Shown here in pieces: positions 25,870 through 35,554 of a stretch of 64,000 bases of DNA. The notes below the pieces were generated by a model that searched no databases, had not been told where the DNA came from, and was given only the letters and a program-made list of their open reading frames with translations. Origin of the DNA: Desulfurella amilsii (lineage in GTDB: Bacteria; Campylobacterota_A; Desulfurellia; Desulfurellales; Desulfurellaceae); contig NZ_MDSU01000018.1 of the NCBI RefSeq assembly GCF_002119425.1, positions 518,501 to 582,500 of the forward strand. Reading direction: 5' to 3'. Positions within the stretch are counted from its first letter, which is position 1; each line of letters begins with the position of its first letter. Position numbers and translations under genes: made by a program.

Positions 25870-27081
25870 ATGGATTGCAAGATTTTTGGCTCAAAAACAA
25901 CCAAAGGGGCTATAGTGGTGTATATTAAAAACTGCAACGGTTTTATAGTCAAAATTTTATCTTTAATGCTTTTTTGTTTTTTTCCAATAGCAACATTTGC
26001 AGGCAGTGTTACTTCTTACGATGATACAAAAATATCGCTGTATGGATCAATTAAGCAATACTTTGTTTGGGGGAATGGCAACTACCAAGAAGGCTATCCT
26101 GCAAACACAGCCATTAGAAAATCTAACCTAACAACATTTAATTCTTACACTGGAACTACTACACTAGGCTTTGATATTGAAAGTGATAAAATTTTAGCTA
26201 ACATTGAAGGCGATTTTGAAGGAGAAAACAATACGCTAATCCTTTTGAAAGCCTACTTTGCTTATAAATTATCCGATAGTCTAAACTTGCTTATTGGCCA
26301 TGACATGGGGATTGGTGAGTTAAATACATTTTCTGACAACTACTACGCCATGCCAGGATTTGATAAAACAAGACCAGAAGGTGTAAGTCAGGTAAGGCTT
26401 GAAGGTAGTTTTGATCTGGGCTCTGTTAGTTTAGCACCTGCTATTGCTATAGAAAATATCTATCCGTATATGTTTAAAGATGAAGAGCAAGAAGAAAAAA
26501 ATATTTCTGTAAAAATGCCTGGCGTGGGTGCAAAATTGGCTTTAGAGTTTCCATTTTTTCAACAAAAAGCAAGAACATATGCTTTTTTTGAAACACAACA
26601 GGTATATTTTAATAACAAAGATTCACACTGGCCATACATTTATGGTATTGGAATACAGCTTCCTATAAAAATGGTTACTTTGCAATCAGAGTTTTTGTAT
26701 GGAAAAGGCTCAACACACTATGTTGGTTTAATTGAGGCTGTAAATAAATTGGGTATGGAAACAGAGGTACCGCGCGGCTATGCAGACAGTGGCCAGGCAA
26801 GAAGGCTTAGAGCATACAACATTGAAGCAAGTATAGCACTAAGCGACAATTGGGGTATGTACGGTGGCTTTGATAAGGTAAATTTTATGAACGCATTAAG
26901 CAATGCAAATATTCAATCTGCAGATGGTAAGTTTGTTGGCCTTTCATACAACTTAACAAAATCTACCACGCTAAAGCTTGAATACGATAATTTCAAAACT
27001 TATTATTATCATCACGAGAATCATGAGCTACAAAAAGCAACAGCCAACCAGCTATTCTTAAGTGCCCAATATGATTTTTAA
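25870..27081 (+). CDS. Outer-membrane beta-barrel porin in the feo operon
   Basis: A 403-residue protein with a signal peptide (hydrophobic core about residues 28-43, cleavage near TFAG) and alternating aromatic beta strands, ending in the aromatic C-terminal signature LSAQYDF that outer-membrane proteins use for BAM recognition. GSIKQYFVWGNG and the long run of short strands suggest a general porin or DcaP-like fold. It is last in the feo operon, so it may supply iron to the periplasm. The start is set by AAGGAGGATAAG; the n-region is unusually long (about 27 residues). A terminator follows immediately. Confidence 0.75.
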   Translation: MDCKIFGSKTTKGAIVVYIKNCNGFIVKILSLMLFCFFPIATFAGSVTSYDDTKISLYGSIKQYFVWGNGNYQEGYPANTAIRKSNLTTFNSYTGTTTLGFDIESDKILANIEGDFEGENNTLILLKAYFAYKLSDSLNLLIGHDMGIGELNTFSDNYYAMPGFDKTRPEGVSQVRLEGSFDLGSVSLAPAIAIENIYPYMFKDEEQEEKNISVKMPGVGAKLALEFPFFQQKARTYAFFETQQVYFNNKDSHWPYIYGIGIQLPIKMVTLQSEFLYGKGSTHYVGLIEAVNKLGMETEVPRGYADSGQARRLRAYNIEASIALSDNWGMYGGFDKVNFMNALSNANIQSADGKFVGLSYNLTKSTTLKLEYDNFKTYYYHHENHELQKATANQLFLSAQYDF

Positions 27082-27108
27082 AAAAGAGGGGCACGCTCCC
27101 TCTTTTTT
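27080..27108 (+). terminator. Terminator of the feo-porin operon
   Basis: AAAAAAGAGGG (27080-27090) pairs with CCCTCTTTTTT (27098-27108) around the 7-nt loop GCACGCT. The long U-run makes it a strong intrinsic terminator, and it can work in both directions. Confidence 0.9.
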
Positions 27109-27144
27109 ACACATTAGCCAATATTACAATATAAAAGCTAACTT

Positions 27145-28218
27145 CTATATATGCTTTGCTCTTAAGTACTGATTGGGCCAGTCTATATCTACATTAAGCG
27201 CCTTTGCAGCATGCAAACACCAGTATGGGTCGCTAAGCAAAGCTCTACCTAAAACAATAATATCGGCTTGTTTTGTTGAAAGTATGTGCTCTGCTTGATA
27301 TGCATTCGCAATTAAACCTACAGCGCTAGTTAAAACATTAGCCTTGTGTTTTATTGTGCTGCTAAAAAAAGTCTGATACCCAAAATCTGTTTCCAATTGA
27401 GCATAAGACACAAGGCCACCACTTGATACATCTATCAAATCGACACCTAATAACTTTAGCTGTTTTGCAAATTCCGCAGAACTTTCTAAATCCCACCCGC
27501 CTTTTGCCCAATCTGTCGCAGATACCCTCACAAAAAGCGGCATGTTGTTTATTTCTTCTTTTACTGACTTTGCAATTTCTAGCGGATAGCGCAGCCTATT
27601 TTGTAAGTTTCCGCCGTACTCGTCTTCTCTAATATTTGATAGAGGGGATAAAAACTCATGCGATAAATAACCATGTGCCATGTGAAGTTCTATAAAATCA
27701 AAACCTGCTTCTTTGGCCATTTTAGCAGAATTTACAAAACTTTCTTTCACAAAATTCAACTCTTTCTTATCCATTTGTTTTGGCACAGAAGAATCTTCAT
27801 CAAAGGCAATTGGGCTTGGTGCAATTGTCTCATAGCCATTCTCTTGCTTTGTTAAAAGTTTCTCTCCAAGCCACGGCTTATCTTTTGAGCCTTTTCTCCC
27901 CGCATGGGCTAGCTGGATGCCTATTTTAGTGTCTGGGCTAAGTTTTTTAATCAATTCAACCAACTTTGAAAATGCATCCTTTTGTTCACTATTGTAGATG
28001 CCCAAATCGTATGGTGTTATGCGACCTCTAGGCTCAACTGCACTGGCTTCTACTATTATACCACCCACACCTCCAATTGCTCTTGATAGATAATGAGTAA
28101 TGTGCCATTCATTTACAAGGCCATCCTGTGCGCTGTACTGACACATTGGAGACATAAAAACACGATTTTTAAAAACGACATCTTGGATTGTAATGGGCGA
28201 AAACAACAAGTTTTTCAT
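27145..28218 (-). CDS. Old-yellow-enzyme NAD(P)H:flavin oxidoreductase (YqjM/NamA type)
   Basis: A 357-residue FMN barrel enzyme. The N terminus, LFSPITIQDVVFKNRVFMSPMCQYSA, includes the Cys of the YqjM subclass (MCQY). HAGRKGS, the HMAHGYLSHEFLSPLSNIR block with FMN/substrate His, and VRVSATDWAKGGWD are all conserved. These enzymes reduce activated C=C bonds and nitro compounds and respond to oxidative stress; the natural substrate is unknown. AAGGAGG precedes the ATG. It stands alone, convergent to the porin across the terminator. Confidence 0.92.
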   Translation of the reverse strand: MKNLLFSPITIQDVVFKNRVFMSPMCQYSAQDGLVNEWHITHYLSRAIGGVGGIIVEASAVEPRGRITPYDLGIYNSEQKDAFSKLVELIKKLSPDTKIGIQLAHAGRKGSKDKPWLGEKLLTKQENGYETIAPSPIAFDEDSSVPKQMDKKELNFVKESFVNSAKMAKEAGFDFIELHMAHGYLSHEFLSPLSNIREDEYGGNLQNRLRYPLEIAKSVKEEINNMPLFVRVSATDWAKGGWDLESSAEFAKQLKLLGVDLIDVSSGGLVSYAQLETDFGYQTFFSSTIKHKANVLTSAVGLIANAYQAEHILSTKQADIIVLGRALLSDPYWCLHAAKALNVDIDWPNQYLRAKHI

Positions 28219-28313
28219 GCAACCTCCTTAAAGTTAGCAAAATGCTATCTTAAAATATATGCTGATTTTAGCAAAAAACAATACTTCAACTTTGTCTTGA
28301 TTAAAAAACGAAT

Positions 28314-29348
28314 TTGAATAAACTCTACAGTGTGAAAAACAAAAATGCTTACTTGATAATTTTAATTATTTTGTTGATTTTAGTCTTTTTTTGGTCTTTG
28401 GGCTTGGGTGATGTTCACATCAGCACAAAAAAAATTATTGAAATTTTTGAAAATCAGATATTCGGTACAAATTATAATATAAGCTTTACCGATAAGTATG
28501 TGTTGTTAAACATCAGATTGCCAAGAATTCTTTGCGCAATGCTTGTAGGTGCAAGCTTATCGCTTTGTGGTGCAATATTTCAAGCTGTATTGCTAAACCC
28601 ACTAGCTGATTCATACACACTGGGTGCTGCAAGTGGCGCAGCTTTTGGGGCCACGCTTGCTTTTGTACTTAACATATTCTATTTAAGCATATTTTCTATT
28701 TCTCTATTTGCATTTTTTGGTGCCCTACTATCACTTGCTATTGTTCTTTATGTAGCTGGCTTTAAATCAAACCTTTCAAGCATTAATTTAATCATATCTG
28801 GTATAATTGTAGCAACAATTTTTTCATCTGCCATAGCTTTGCTTGATTATTTGGCTTCAAAAGATGTAGCTTATATAATTTTTTGGCTGATGGGTAGCTT
28901 TGATGCAAGCAACTGGCAAAACATTCGTATTTTAGTTGTAACTCTTGCAATTGTGTTGTTTTTTGCATTTTTTTGGGCAGATGAACTTGATATTATTTCT
29001 CTAAATGAATTATCAGCTCAAAGTTTAGGCGTAAATGTCGTTAGGGTAAGATTCATTGCTTTAATTTTAGCTACTTTACTTGCTGCTGTTTGCGTGAGCT
29101 CATCTGGCATAATCGGCTTTATTGGTCTAATTGTACCGCATATTGTAAGATTTATGATAGGACCAAAAAATAGATGGCTTGCAATCCATTCTGTGTTGCT
29201 GGGCGCAATATTGCTCTTAATTGCCGATACATTTTCAAGGAGTTTTTCGTTCCAAGTGCCAATTGGCGTTTTGACAGGCCTTATTGGTGGTCCATTTTTT
29301 CTTTACATATATAAAATAAAGGTAAAAAAATTTGTATCAGTTGGATAA
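28314..29348 (+). CDS. FecCD-family ABC permease (iron chelate or cobalamin)
   Basis: A 344-residue inner-membrane permease with about ten membrane helices. LLNIRLPRILCAMLVGASLSLCGAIFQ (split: NIRLPRILCAMLVGASLSL) and IIGFIGLIVPHIVRFMIGP are family hallmarks. It imports iron-siderophore, haem or vitamin B12. The start is TTG at 28314; GTG at 28332 is an alternative, and neither has a clear Shine-Dalgarno. It overlaps the ATPase gene by 17 nt. No substrate-binding protein gene is adjacent. Confidence 0.88.
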   Translation: MNKLYSVKNKNAYLIILIILLILVFFWSLGLGDVHISTKKIIEIFENQIFGTNYNISFTDKYVLLNIRLPRILCAMLVGASLSLCGAIFQAVLLNPLADSYTLGAASGAAFGATLAFVLNIFYLSIFSISLFAFFGALLSLAIVLYVAGFKSNLSSINLIISGIIVATIFSSAIALLDYLASKDVAYIIFWLMGSFDASNWQNIRILVVTLAIVLFFAFFWADELDIISLNELSAQSLGVNVVRVRFIALILATLLAAVCVSSSGIIGFIGLIVPHIVRFMIGPKNRWLAIHSVLLGAILLLIADTFSRSFSFQVPIGVLTGLIGGPFFLYIYKIKVKKFVSVG

Positions 29349-30066
29349 TGTTTGCTTTTCTTATAAAAGGCCGATTTTAGAAAATATCAGTCTAGCCATA
29401 CAAAAAAATAAGTTTTACTCAATAATAGGACCCAATGGAGCTGGCAAAACTACGCTTCTTAGGCTACTGGCTGGTTTACTAAAACCTAAAAGCGGAAATA
29501 TTTTTTTGGAAAAAAAGCCCATCTCATTCTATTCAAAAAAACAATTTGCAACGAAAGTATCTTTGGTTTCTAAAGAGTATATTCATTTTGACTACACAGT
29601 TTATGAAATTGTAAGCATGGGCAGATACCCTTACAAGAAACGCTTCAATTTTTCAAACCAAGACTATATAAAAATCGAACAAGCAATTAAGATTTGCGGC
29701 CTCGGCCATCTAAAAAATGAAAACATACTTAGCCTTAGCAGCGGCGAGCACCAAAGGGTGCTCATTGCCCGTTGTCTTGCTCAAGACACACCTATACTAC
29801 TGCTCGACGAAGCTTTTTCAAACCTGGATTTAAAGTATATTTTATCTATCATTGATGCTTTAATGTCTTTAAATAAAACAATAATTAGTGCCTTCCACGA
29901 TATTAAGCTTGCACGCTTAGCGGATTATACAATTTTTTTAAAAAACACACAAATATTTAAAATTATTGATAAGCAAGAAATACTTTCCTCTCGCTTTTTT
30001 GAGCAATTTTACGATATAGACGCATCTAATCTCTCAAATATTGGCTTGAATTCAATACTTATTTGA
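29332..30066 (+). CDS. FecE/BtuD-like ABC ATP-binding protein
   Basis: A 244-residue ATPase: Walker A GPNGAGKTTLLRLLAG (about residue 34), ABC signature LSSGEHQRVLIARCLA, Walker B PILLLDEAFSNLDL, H-loop FHDIKLARLADY. It pairs with the FecCD-type permease. It starts at TTG 29332, inside the permease gene, with AAAGG 9 nt upstream. The signature is LSSGE rather than the usual LSGGE. The missing binding protein may be encoded elsewhere. Confidence 0.9.
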   Translation: MYQLDNVCFSYKRPILENISLAIQKNKFYSIIGPNGAGKTTLLRLLAGLLKPKSGNIFLEKKPISFYSKKQFATKVSLVSKEYIHFDYTVYEIVSMGRYPYKKRFNFSNQDYIKIEQAIKICGLGHLKNENILSLSSGEHQRVLIARCLAQDTPILLLDEAFSNLDLKYILSIIDALMSLNKTIISAFHDIKLARLADYTIFLKNTQIFKIIDKQEILSSRFFEQFYDIDASNLSNIGLNSILI

Positions 30067-30092
30067 TTTTACAAGGTTTGATCTTGCTGGAT

Positions 30093-30126
30093 AAAAAAGG
30101 AGGCACAAAGCACCTCCTTTTTTTTT
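30093..30126. terminator. Bidirectional terminator between the ABC genes and groEL
   Basis: AAAAAAGGAGG (30093-30103) and CCTCC followed by nine T (30113-30126) form the stem around CACAAAGCA. The A-run on the left side gives a U-tract for the minus-strand groEL transcript as well. Confidence 0.9.
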
Positions 30127-30148
30127 AGCGTGATAGAGAAATTAAATA

Positions 30149-31792
<1,644 letters not shown>

Positions 31793-31799
31793 TTATGAA

Positions 31800-32060
31800 T
31801 TACTCAAAAATACCTAAGACATCGTCTTCTTTTAAGATAATGTAATCTTGATCATTTAGCTTTAACTCTGTGCCTGAATATTTTGCAAATAAGACAAGAT
31901 CACCTACTTTGACATGCTCAACATCACCACCTACAGCTTCCACTTTTGCTTTCTGCGGTTTTTCTTTTGCAGTGTCTGGTATTATGATTCCAGACTCGGT
32001 TTTTTGTTCTTGCTCTTCGATTTTACCCAATATCCTGTCAGCCAATGGCTTAAACTTCAT
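31800..32060 (-). CDS. groES: Co-chaperonin GroES
   Basis: An 86-residue co-chaperonin starting MKFKPLADRILGKI. It has the mobile loop EQKTESGIIIPDTAKEKPQ and the VKVGDLVLFAKYSGTEL core, ending LKEDDVLGIFE. The ATG at 32060 is chosen because GGGAGGTGA (32065-32073) precedes it; an upstream in-frame extension to 32126 would be translated across the CIRCE-like operator and promoter and is rejected. It is the lead gene of groES-groEL. Confidence 0.97.
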   Translation of the reverse strand: MKFKPLADRILGKIEEQEQKTESGIIIPDTAKEKPQKAKVEAVGGDVEHVKVGDLVLFAKYSGTELKLNDQDYIILKEDDVLGIFE

Positions 32061-32080
32061 AAACTCACCTCCCATTTTTA

Positions 32081-32107
32081 TTAGCAGTAAACTAACACTG
32101 TTGCTAA
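32081..32107. promoter_or_regulatory. CIRCE-like HrcA operator, degenerate
   Basis: TTAGCAGTA-N9-TGTTGCTAA keeps the exact 9-9-9 geometry of CIRCE (TTAGCACTC-N9-GAGTGCTAA) and matches 13 of 18 arm positions. It lies directly downstream of and touching the -10 box of the groES promoter, where HrcA normally represses heat-shock genes. hrcA itself is not in the window. Confidence 0.7.
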
Positions 32108-32134
32108 TAATACACTTAAAATTCAAATTTTCAA
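32107..32134 (-). promoter_or_regulatory. Promoter of groES-groEL
   Basis: On the minus strand TTGAAA (32129-32134) and TATTAT (32107-32112) are 16 bp apart. The -10 box abuts the CIRCE-like element, so repressor binding would cover the start site. Confidence 0.65.
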
Positions 32135-32215
32135 GTGAAAATATTCATCTTTACGATAAATTAAAATACTCTAGAATCAATTAAATAAAAATAATTGCGG
32201 TTTTTAATTAAAAAT

Positions 32216-32243
32216 TTGCTTGCTTTTTTTTCTGATTTAGAAT
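32216..32243 (+). promoter_or_regulatory. Promoter of the argB-galT-glgA operon
   Basis: TTGCTT (32216-32221) and TAGAAT (32238-32243) are 16 bp apart. The 17-nt string at 32210-32226 is identical to that at 34-50, before the restriction-modification genes. Confidence 0.5.
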
Positions 32244-32268
32244 AGACTGACTTGAAGAGAGGATTTAT

Positions 32269-33114
32269 ATGCATACAACTGAAAAGGGTAATTATTTAAT
32301 AGAGTTCTTGCCATACATAAAGGAATTTGCTGGTAATACATTTGTGATAAAATATGGCGGTAGCGCTATGGTTAACGATGAGCTGAAAATGGCTTTTTCA
32401 AAGGACATAGCGCTGTTAAAGTTTGTTGGTATAAATCCCATCATTGTTCATGGCGGTGGTAATGAAATCGGCGATACGCTAAAAAAACTTGACATAACAA
32501 CAAAATTTCACAAAGGCTTGCGCATTACTGACGAAAAAACTATGGAAGTCGTTGTAATGGTACTGGCTGGTAAAGTAAATAAAGAAATTGTGTTGAACAT
32601 AAACCGTTTTGGGGGCAAAGCCGTAGGTTTAAGTGGTGTTGACGCAAACATTATAAAAGCAAAAAAATTACTCCTTGAAGACGTAGATTTGGGCCTTGTT
32701 GGAGATGTAGAAGAAGTAAACCCGGATATATTAATGAATCTATCTAAAAGTGGATATATACCTGTGGTATCACCAATTGGTTTTGATGATAGAGGCAGCA
32801 GGTACAACATTAACGCAGACACTGTAGCTTCAAGTATAGCGCAAGTTATTCAAGCAGAAAAGCTTATATATATATCAGATGTTGATGGAGTGTTGGATAA
32901 CAACGGCAAACTAATTAGCGAAATAAAGATAAAAGATATTGATAAAATGATAGATAGCGTGTTAACAGGTGGCATGATCCCAAAAGTATTGTCTGCCAAA
33001 GAAGCCATAGAAAACGGAGTGAAAAAGGTGCATATTATAAATGGAAAAAAGCACCATGCCCTACTCGAAGAAATATTTACAGATGCGGGCATAGGCACGC
33101 AAATAGTGAGGTAA
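32269..33114 (+). CDS. argB: Acetylglutamate kinase
   Basis: A 281-residue amino-acid kinase that phosphorylates N-acetylglutamate, the second step of arginine synthesis. FVIKYGGSAM (residues 25-34), PIIVHGGGNEIGDTLKKL, the VVSPIGFDDRGSRYNINADT block and LTGGMIPKVLSAKEAI are conserved. An N-terminal helix precedes the core, as in arginine-sensitive hexameric enzymes, so feedback inhibition is plausible. GAGAGG precedes the ATG. The gene is first in an unusual operon with galT and glgA. Confidence 0.97.
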   Translation: MHTTEKGNYLIEFLPYIKEFAGNTFVIKYGGSAMVNDELKMAFSKDIALLKFVGINPIIVHGGGNEIGDTLKKLDITTKFHKGLRITDEKTMEVVVMVLAGKVNKEIVLNINRFGGKAVGLSGVDANIIKAKKLLLEDVDLGLVGDVEEVNPDILMNLSKSGYIPVVSPIGFDDRGSRYNINADTVASSIAQVIQAEKLIYISDVDGVLDNNGKLISEIKIKDIDKMIDSVLTGGMIPKVLSAKEAIENGVKKVHIINGKKHHALLEEIFTDAGIGTQIVR

Positions 33115-33118
33115 ACAT

Positions 33119-34120
33119 ATGAGCGAGCTAAGAAAAGACCCAATTATTGAAAGATGGGTTATAATATCTACGGAGCGTGGTAAGAGACCACACGATTTTA
33201 AGCAAGAAGAGCAAATAAAAATAAGTGGTGGTTTTTGCCCGTTTGACCCAGGAAACGAAAAGTACGTACCTCCAGAGATTTATGCAGTTAGAGCACCAGG
33301 AAGCCAACCCAATGACCCAAACTGGACATTGCGTGTTGTACCTAATAAATTTCCTGCCTTAGGCATTGAGGGGGATTCAGATAAGCACGCCGTTGGAATG
33401 TACGATGTTATGAACGGTATTGGTGCACATGAAGTTATCATTGAAACGCCAAATCACGCAGAAACGCTTGATGATATGCCACTTGATAGGATGAAAGATG
33501 TAATTTTTGCTTACAAAGCCCGAATAGAAGACTTGAAAAAAGATAAACGCATGAAATACGTACTTGTGTTTAAAAATTATGGTGCTGTGGCTGGAGCTAG
33601 CCTAGAGCACTCTCACTCTCAGCTTATTGCCCTTCCTATTATACCAAAAAGACCACTTGAATTATTTGGAGGATCAAAAATCTACTTTTCCTATAAAGAC
33701 AGGTGCCCATTTTGCGACATCATAAGGCAAGAGCTAAATGATAAGGTACGCTTAATCGAAGAAACAAAGCACTTTATTTCGATTACACCATTTGCATCAA
33801 GGTCGCCATTCGAGGTATCCATACTACCAAAAAAACACAATGCACATTTTGAGTTTGAAGATGCAGAAATCTTGTATGACTTCACCTACATTTTGCAAAA
33901 TACGCTTAAAAGACTAAAAATTGCTTTAGATAACCCGCCTTATAATTTTGTTTTAATTAACGGCGCATTTATTTTTGATCATGACGATTACTTTCACTGG
34001 CATTTAGACATCACGCCCAGACTAACAAAAATAGCTGGTTTCGAGTGGGGCAGCGGATTTTATATTAACCCAACACCACCAGAAGATGCGACCAAATATC
34101 TAAGAGAAATTACCCTATAG
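33119..34120 (+). CDS. galT: Galactose-1-phosphate uridylyltransferase family protein
   Basis: A 333-residue HIT-superfamily nucleotidyltransferase. SELRKDPIIERWVIISTERG is the classical start; CPF motifs (FCPFDPGNE and CPFCDI) bind metal. The active-site segment is LEHSHSQLIALP, containing the HxHxQ nucleophile His (about residue 165), and the C-terminal FHWHLDITPRL is conserved. It exchanges UMP between UDP-glucose and galactose-1-phosphate, though archaeal- and bacterial-type relatives can act as ADP- or UDP-glucose transferases. Its place next to glycogen synthase supports a role in glycogen sugar-nucleotide supply. Confidence 0.9.
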   Translation: MSELRKDPIIERWVIISTERGKRPHDFKQEEQIKISGGFCPFDPGNEKYVPPEIYAVRAPGSQPNDPNWTLRVVPNKFPALGIEGDSDKHAVGMYDVMNGIGAHEVIIETPNHAETLDDMPLDRMKDVIFAYKARIEDLKKDKRMKYVLVFKNYGAVAGASLEHSHSQLIALPIIPKRPLELFGGSKIYFSYKDRCPFCDIIRQELNDKVRLIEETKHFISITPFASRSPFEVSILPKKHNAHFEFEDAEILYDFTYILQNTLKRLKIALDNPPYNFVLINGAFIFDHDDYFHWHLDITPRLTKIAGFEWGSGFYINPTPPEDATKYLREITL

Positions 34121-34129
34121 GAGGAAACA

Positions 34130-35554
34130 ATGAATGTAGTTTTAGCCTCAAGTGAGGTTTTTCCTTTCTCTAAAACAGGAGGATTAGCAGACGTTGCCGG
34201 AGCTCTACCAAAAGCGTTGGTACAAAATGGTTTGAGAGTCAGCGTATTTAGCCCACTTTATAAATCAATTGACAAAACTAATTTGACGCTTGCAATTGGT
34301 GTAGATATTGATTTTAATGGTCAGATTGTTCACACAAGAATCTATAAAACAACTAAAGAAGCTTGCGATTTTTATTTTGTAGAAAACGAAGAGTATTTTA
34401 ACAGAGACCATTTATACGGTATTGGTGCGCACGATTACGAAGATAATGCGCTAAGATTTGGTTTTTTCTCAAAAGCTACCTTGGATAGCCTAAAGGCGCT
34501 TGGTATCAAGCCAGATGTTTTGCATTCAAACGATTGGCAATCTGCATTGGTTAATGTTTACTTAAAATTATTTTACAAAGAGGAATTTCCTCAAACAAAA
34601 ACTGTTTTTACCATACATAACTTAGGCTACCAAGGCGTATTTGATAAATATTATATGAATAACTTGGGCCTTCTGTGGGATATATTTACAATCGATGGGC
34701 TTGAGTACTACGACAAGGTTAATTTTCTAAAAGGTGGCATTGTTTTTGCAGATGCAGTTACCACAGTAAGCAAAACTTATGCTCAAGAAATCCAAACACA
34801 AGAGTATGGTTTTGGGTTAGACGGGTTGTTGAGAAAATTTTCATACAAGTTAAGTGGCATTATAAATGGTATAGATGTAGATGTTTGGGATCCCAAAACA
34901 GATAAATTTATAGATTATAATTTTAATGATCCAAAACACAAAATAAAAAATAAAAATGCCCTTCAAAAACTGCTTAATTTACCGATTAAAGAAGTGCCAG
35001 TATTTGGTATAGTATCAAGGCTTGCTGCACAAAAAGGCATGGATATTTTCTCAAAAAGCATCAAAGAACTATTAAAATCAAATATAGATGCACAATTTAT
35101 TATTTTGGGCAACGGAGAAAAGGATATAGAAGATACGCTAACAGAAGTTGCTAATAGCTATAAAAATAAAGTGTCGTTAAACTTAAAGTTTGATGAACCT
35201 TTAGCACACAAAATTTACGCTTCAAGCGATTTTTTTGTAATGCCTTCGAAGTACGAACCGTGCGGTCTAGGCCAAATGATAGCCTATAGATATGGAACTT
35301 TACCAATAGTAAGAGCAACAGGTGGCCTTAAAGATACGGTAAAGAATTATTCAAATCGTGTAAAAAACCCAACTGGTTTTGTATTTGAAAAATACGATCC
35401 TCTAGAACTTACAAAAGCTCTCAAAAAAGCTATAGATCTTTTTAACAAAAAAAACGAATTATTAAAAATTGCCCAGTATGCTATGGGGCTTGACTATTCA
35501 TGGGAAAACCAGGCAAAAGAATACATAAAACTTTACAAGAAAATTTATGGATAG
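34130..35554 (+). CDS. glgA: Glycogen synthase
   Basis: A 474-residue GT5 enzyme that extends alpha-1,4-glucan from ADP-glucose. KTGGLADVAGALPKAL (residues 15-30) binds the nucleotide sugar, HSNDWQSAL and TIHNLGYQG are conserved, and the C-terminal donor site has PSKYEPCGLGQMIAYRYG with the catalytic Glu (about 380) and RATGGLKDTV. Length is typical. AGGAGG lies upstream. It overlaps the histidine kinase gene by 8 nt, which suggests that the kinase is expressed with the glycogen genes. Confidence 0.96.
   Translation: MNVVLASSEVFPFSKTGGLADVAGALPKALVQNGLRVSVFSPLYKSIDKTNLTLAIGVDIDFNGQIVHTRIYKTTKEACDFYFVENEEYFNRDHLYGIGAHDYEDNALRFGFFSKATLDSLKALGIKPDVLHSNDWQSALVNVYLKLFYKEEFPQTKTVFTIHNLGYQGVFDKYYMNNLGLLWDIFTIDGLEYYDKVNFLKGGIVFADAVTTVSKTYAQEIQTQEYGFGLDGLLRKFSYKLSGIINGIDVDVWDPKTDKFIDYNFNDPKHKIKNKNALQKLLNLPIKEVPVFGIVSRLAAQKGMDIFSKSIKELLKSNIDAQFIILGNGEKDIEDTLTEVANSYKNKVSLNLKFDEPLAHKIYASSDFFVMPSKYEPCGLGQMIAYRYGTLPIVRATGGLKDTVKNYSNRVKNPTGFVFEKYDPLELTKALKKAIDLFNKKNELLKIAQYAMGLDYSWENQAKEYIKLYKKIYG

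Noticed and set aside
32061..32126. Upstream in-frame extension of groES
   Set aside because: It would cross the promoter and CIRCE-like site; the ATG at 32060 has a perfect SD and the family-standard start.
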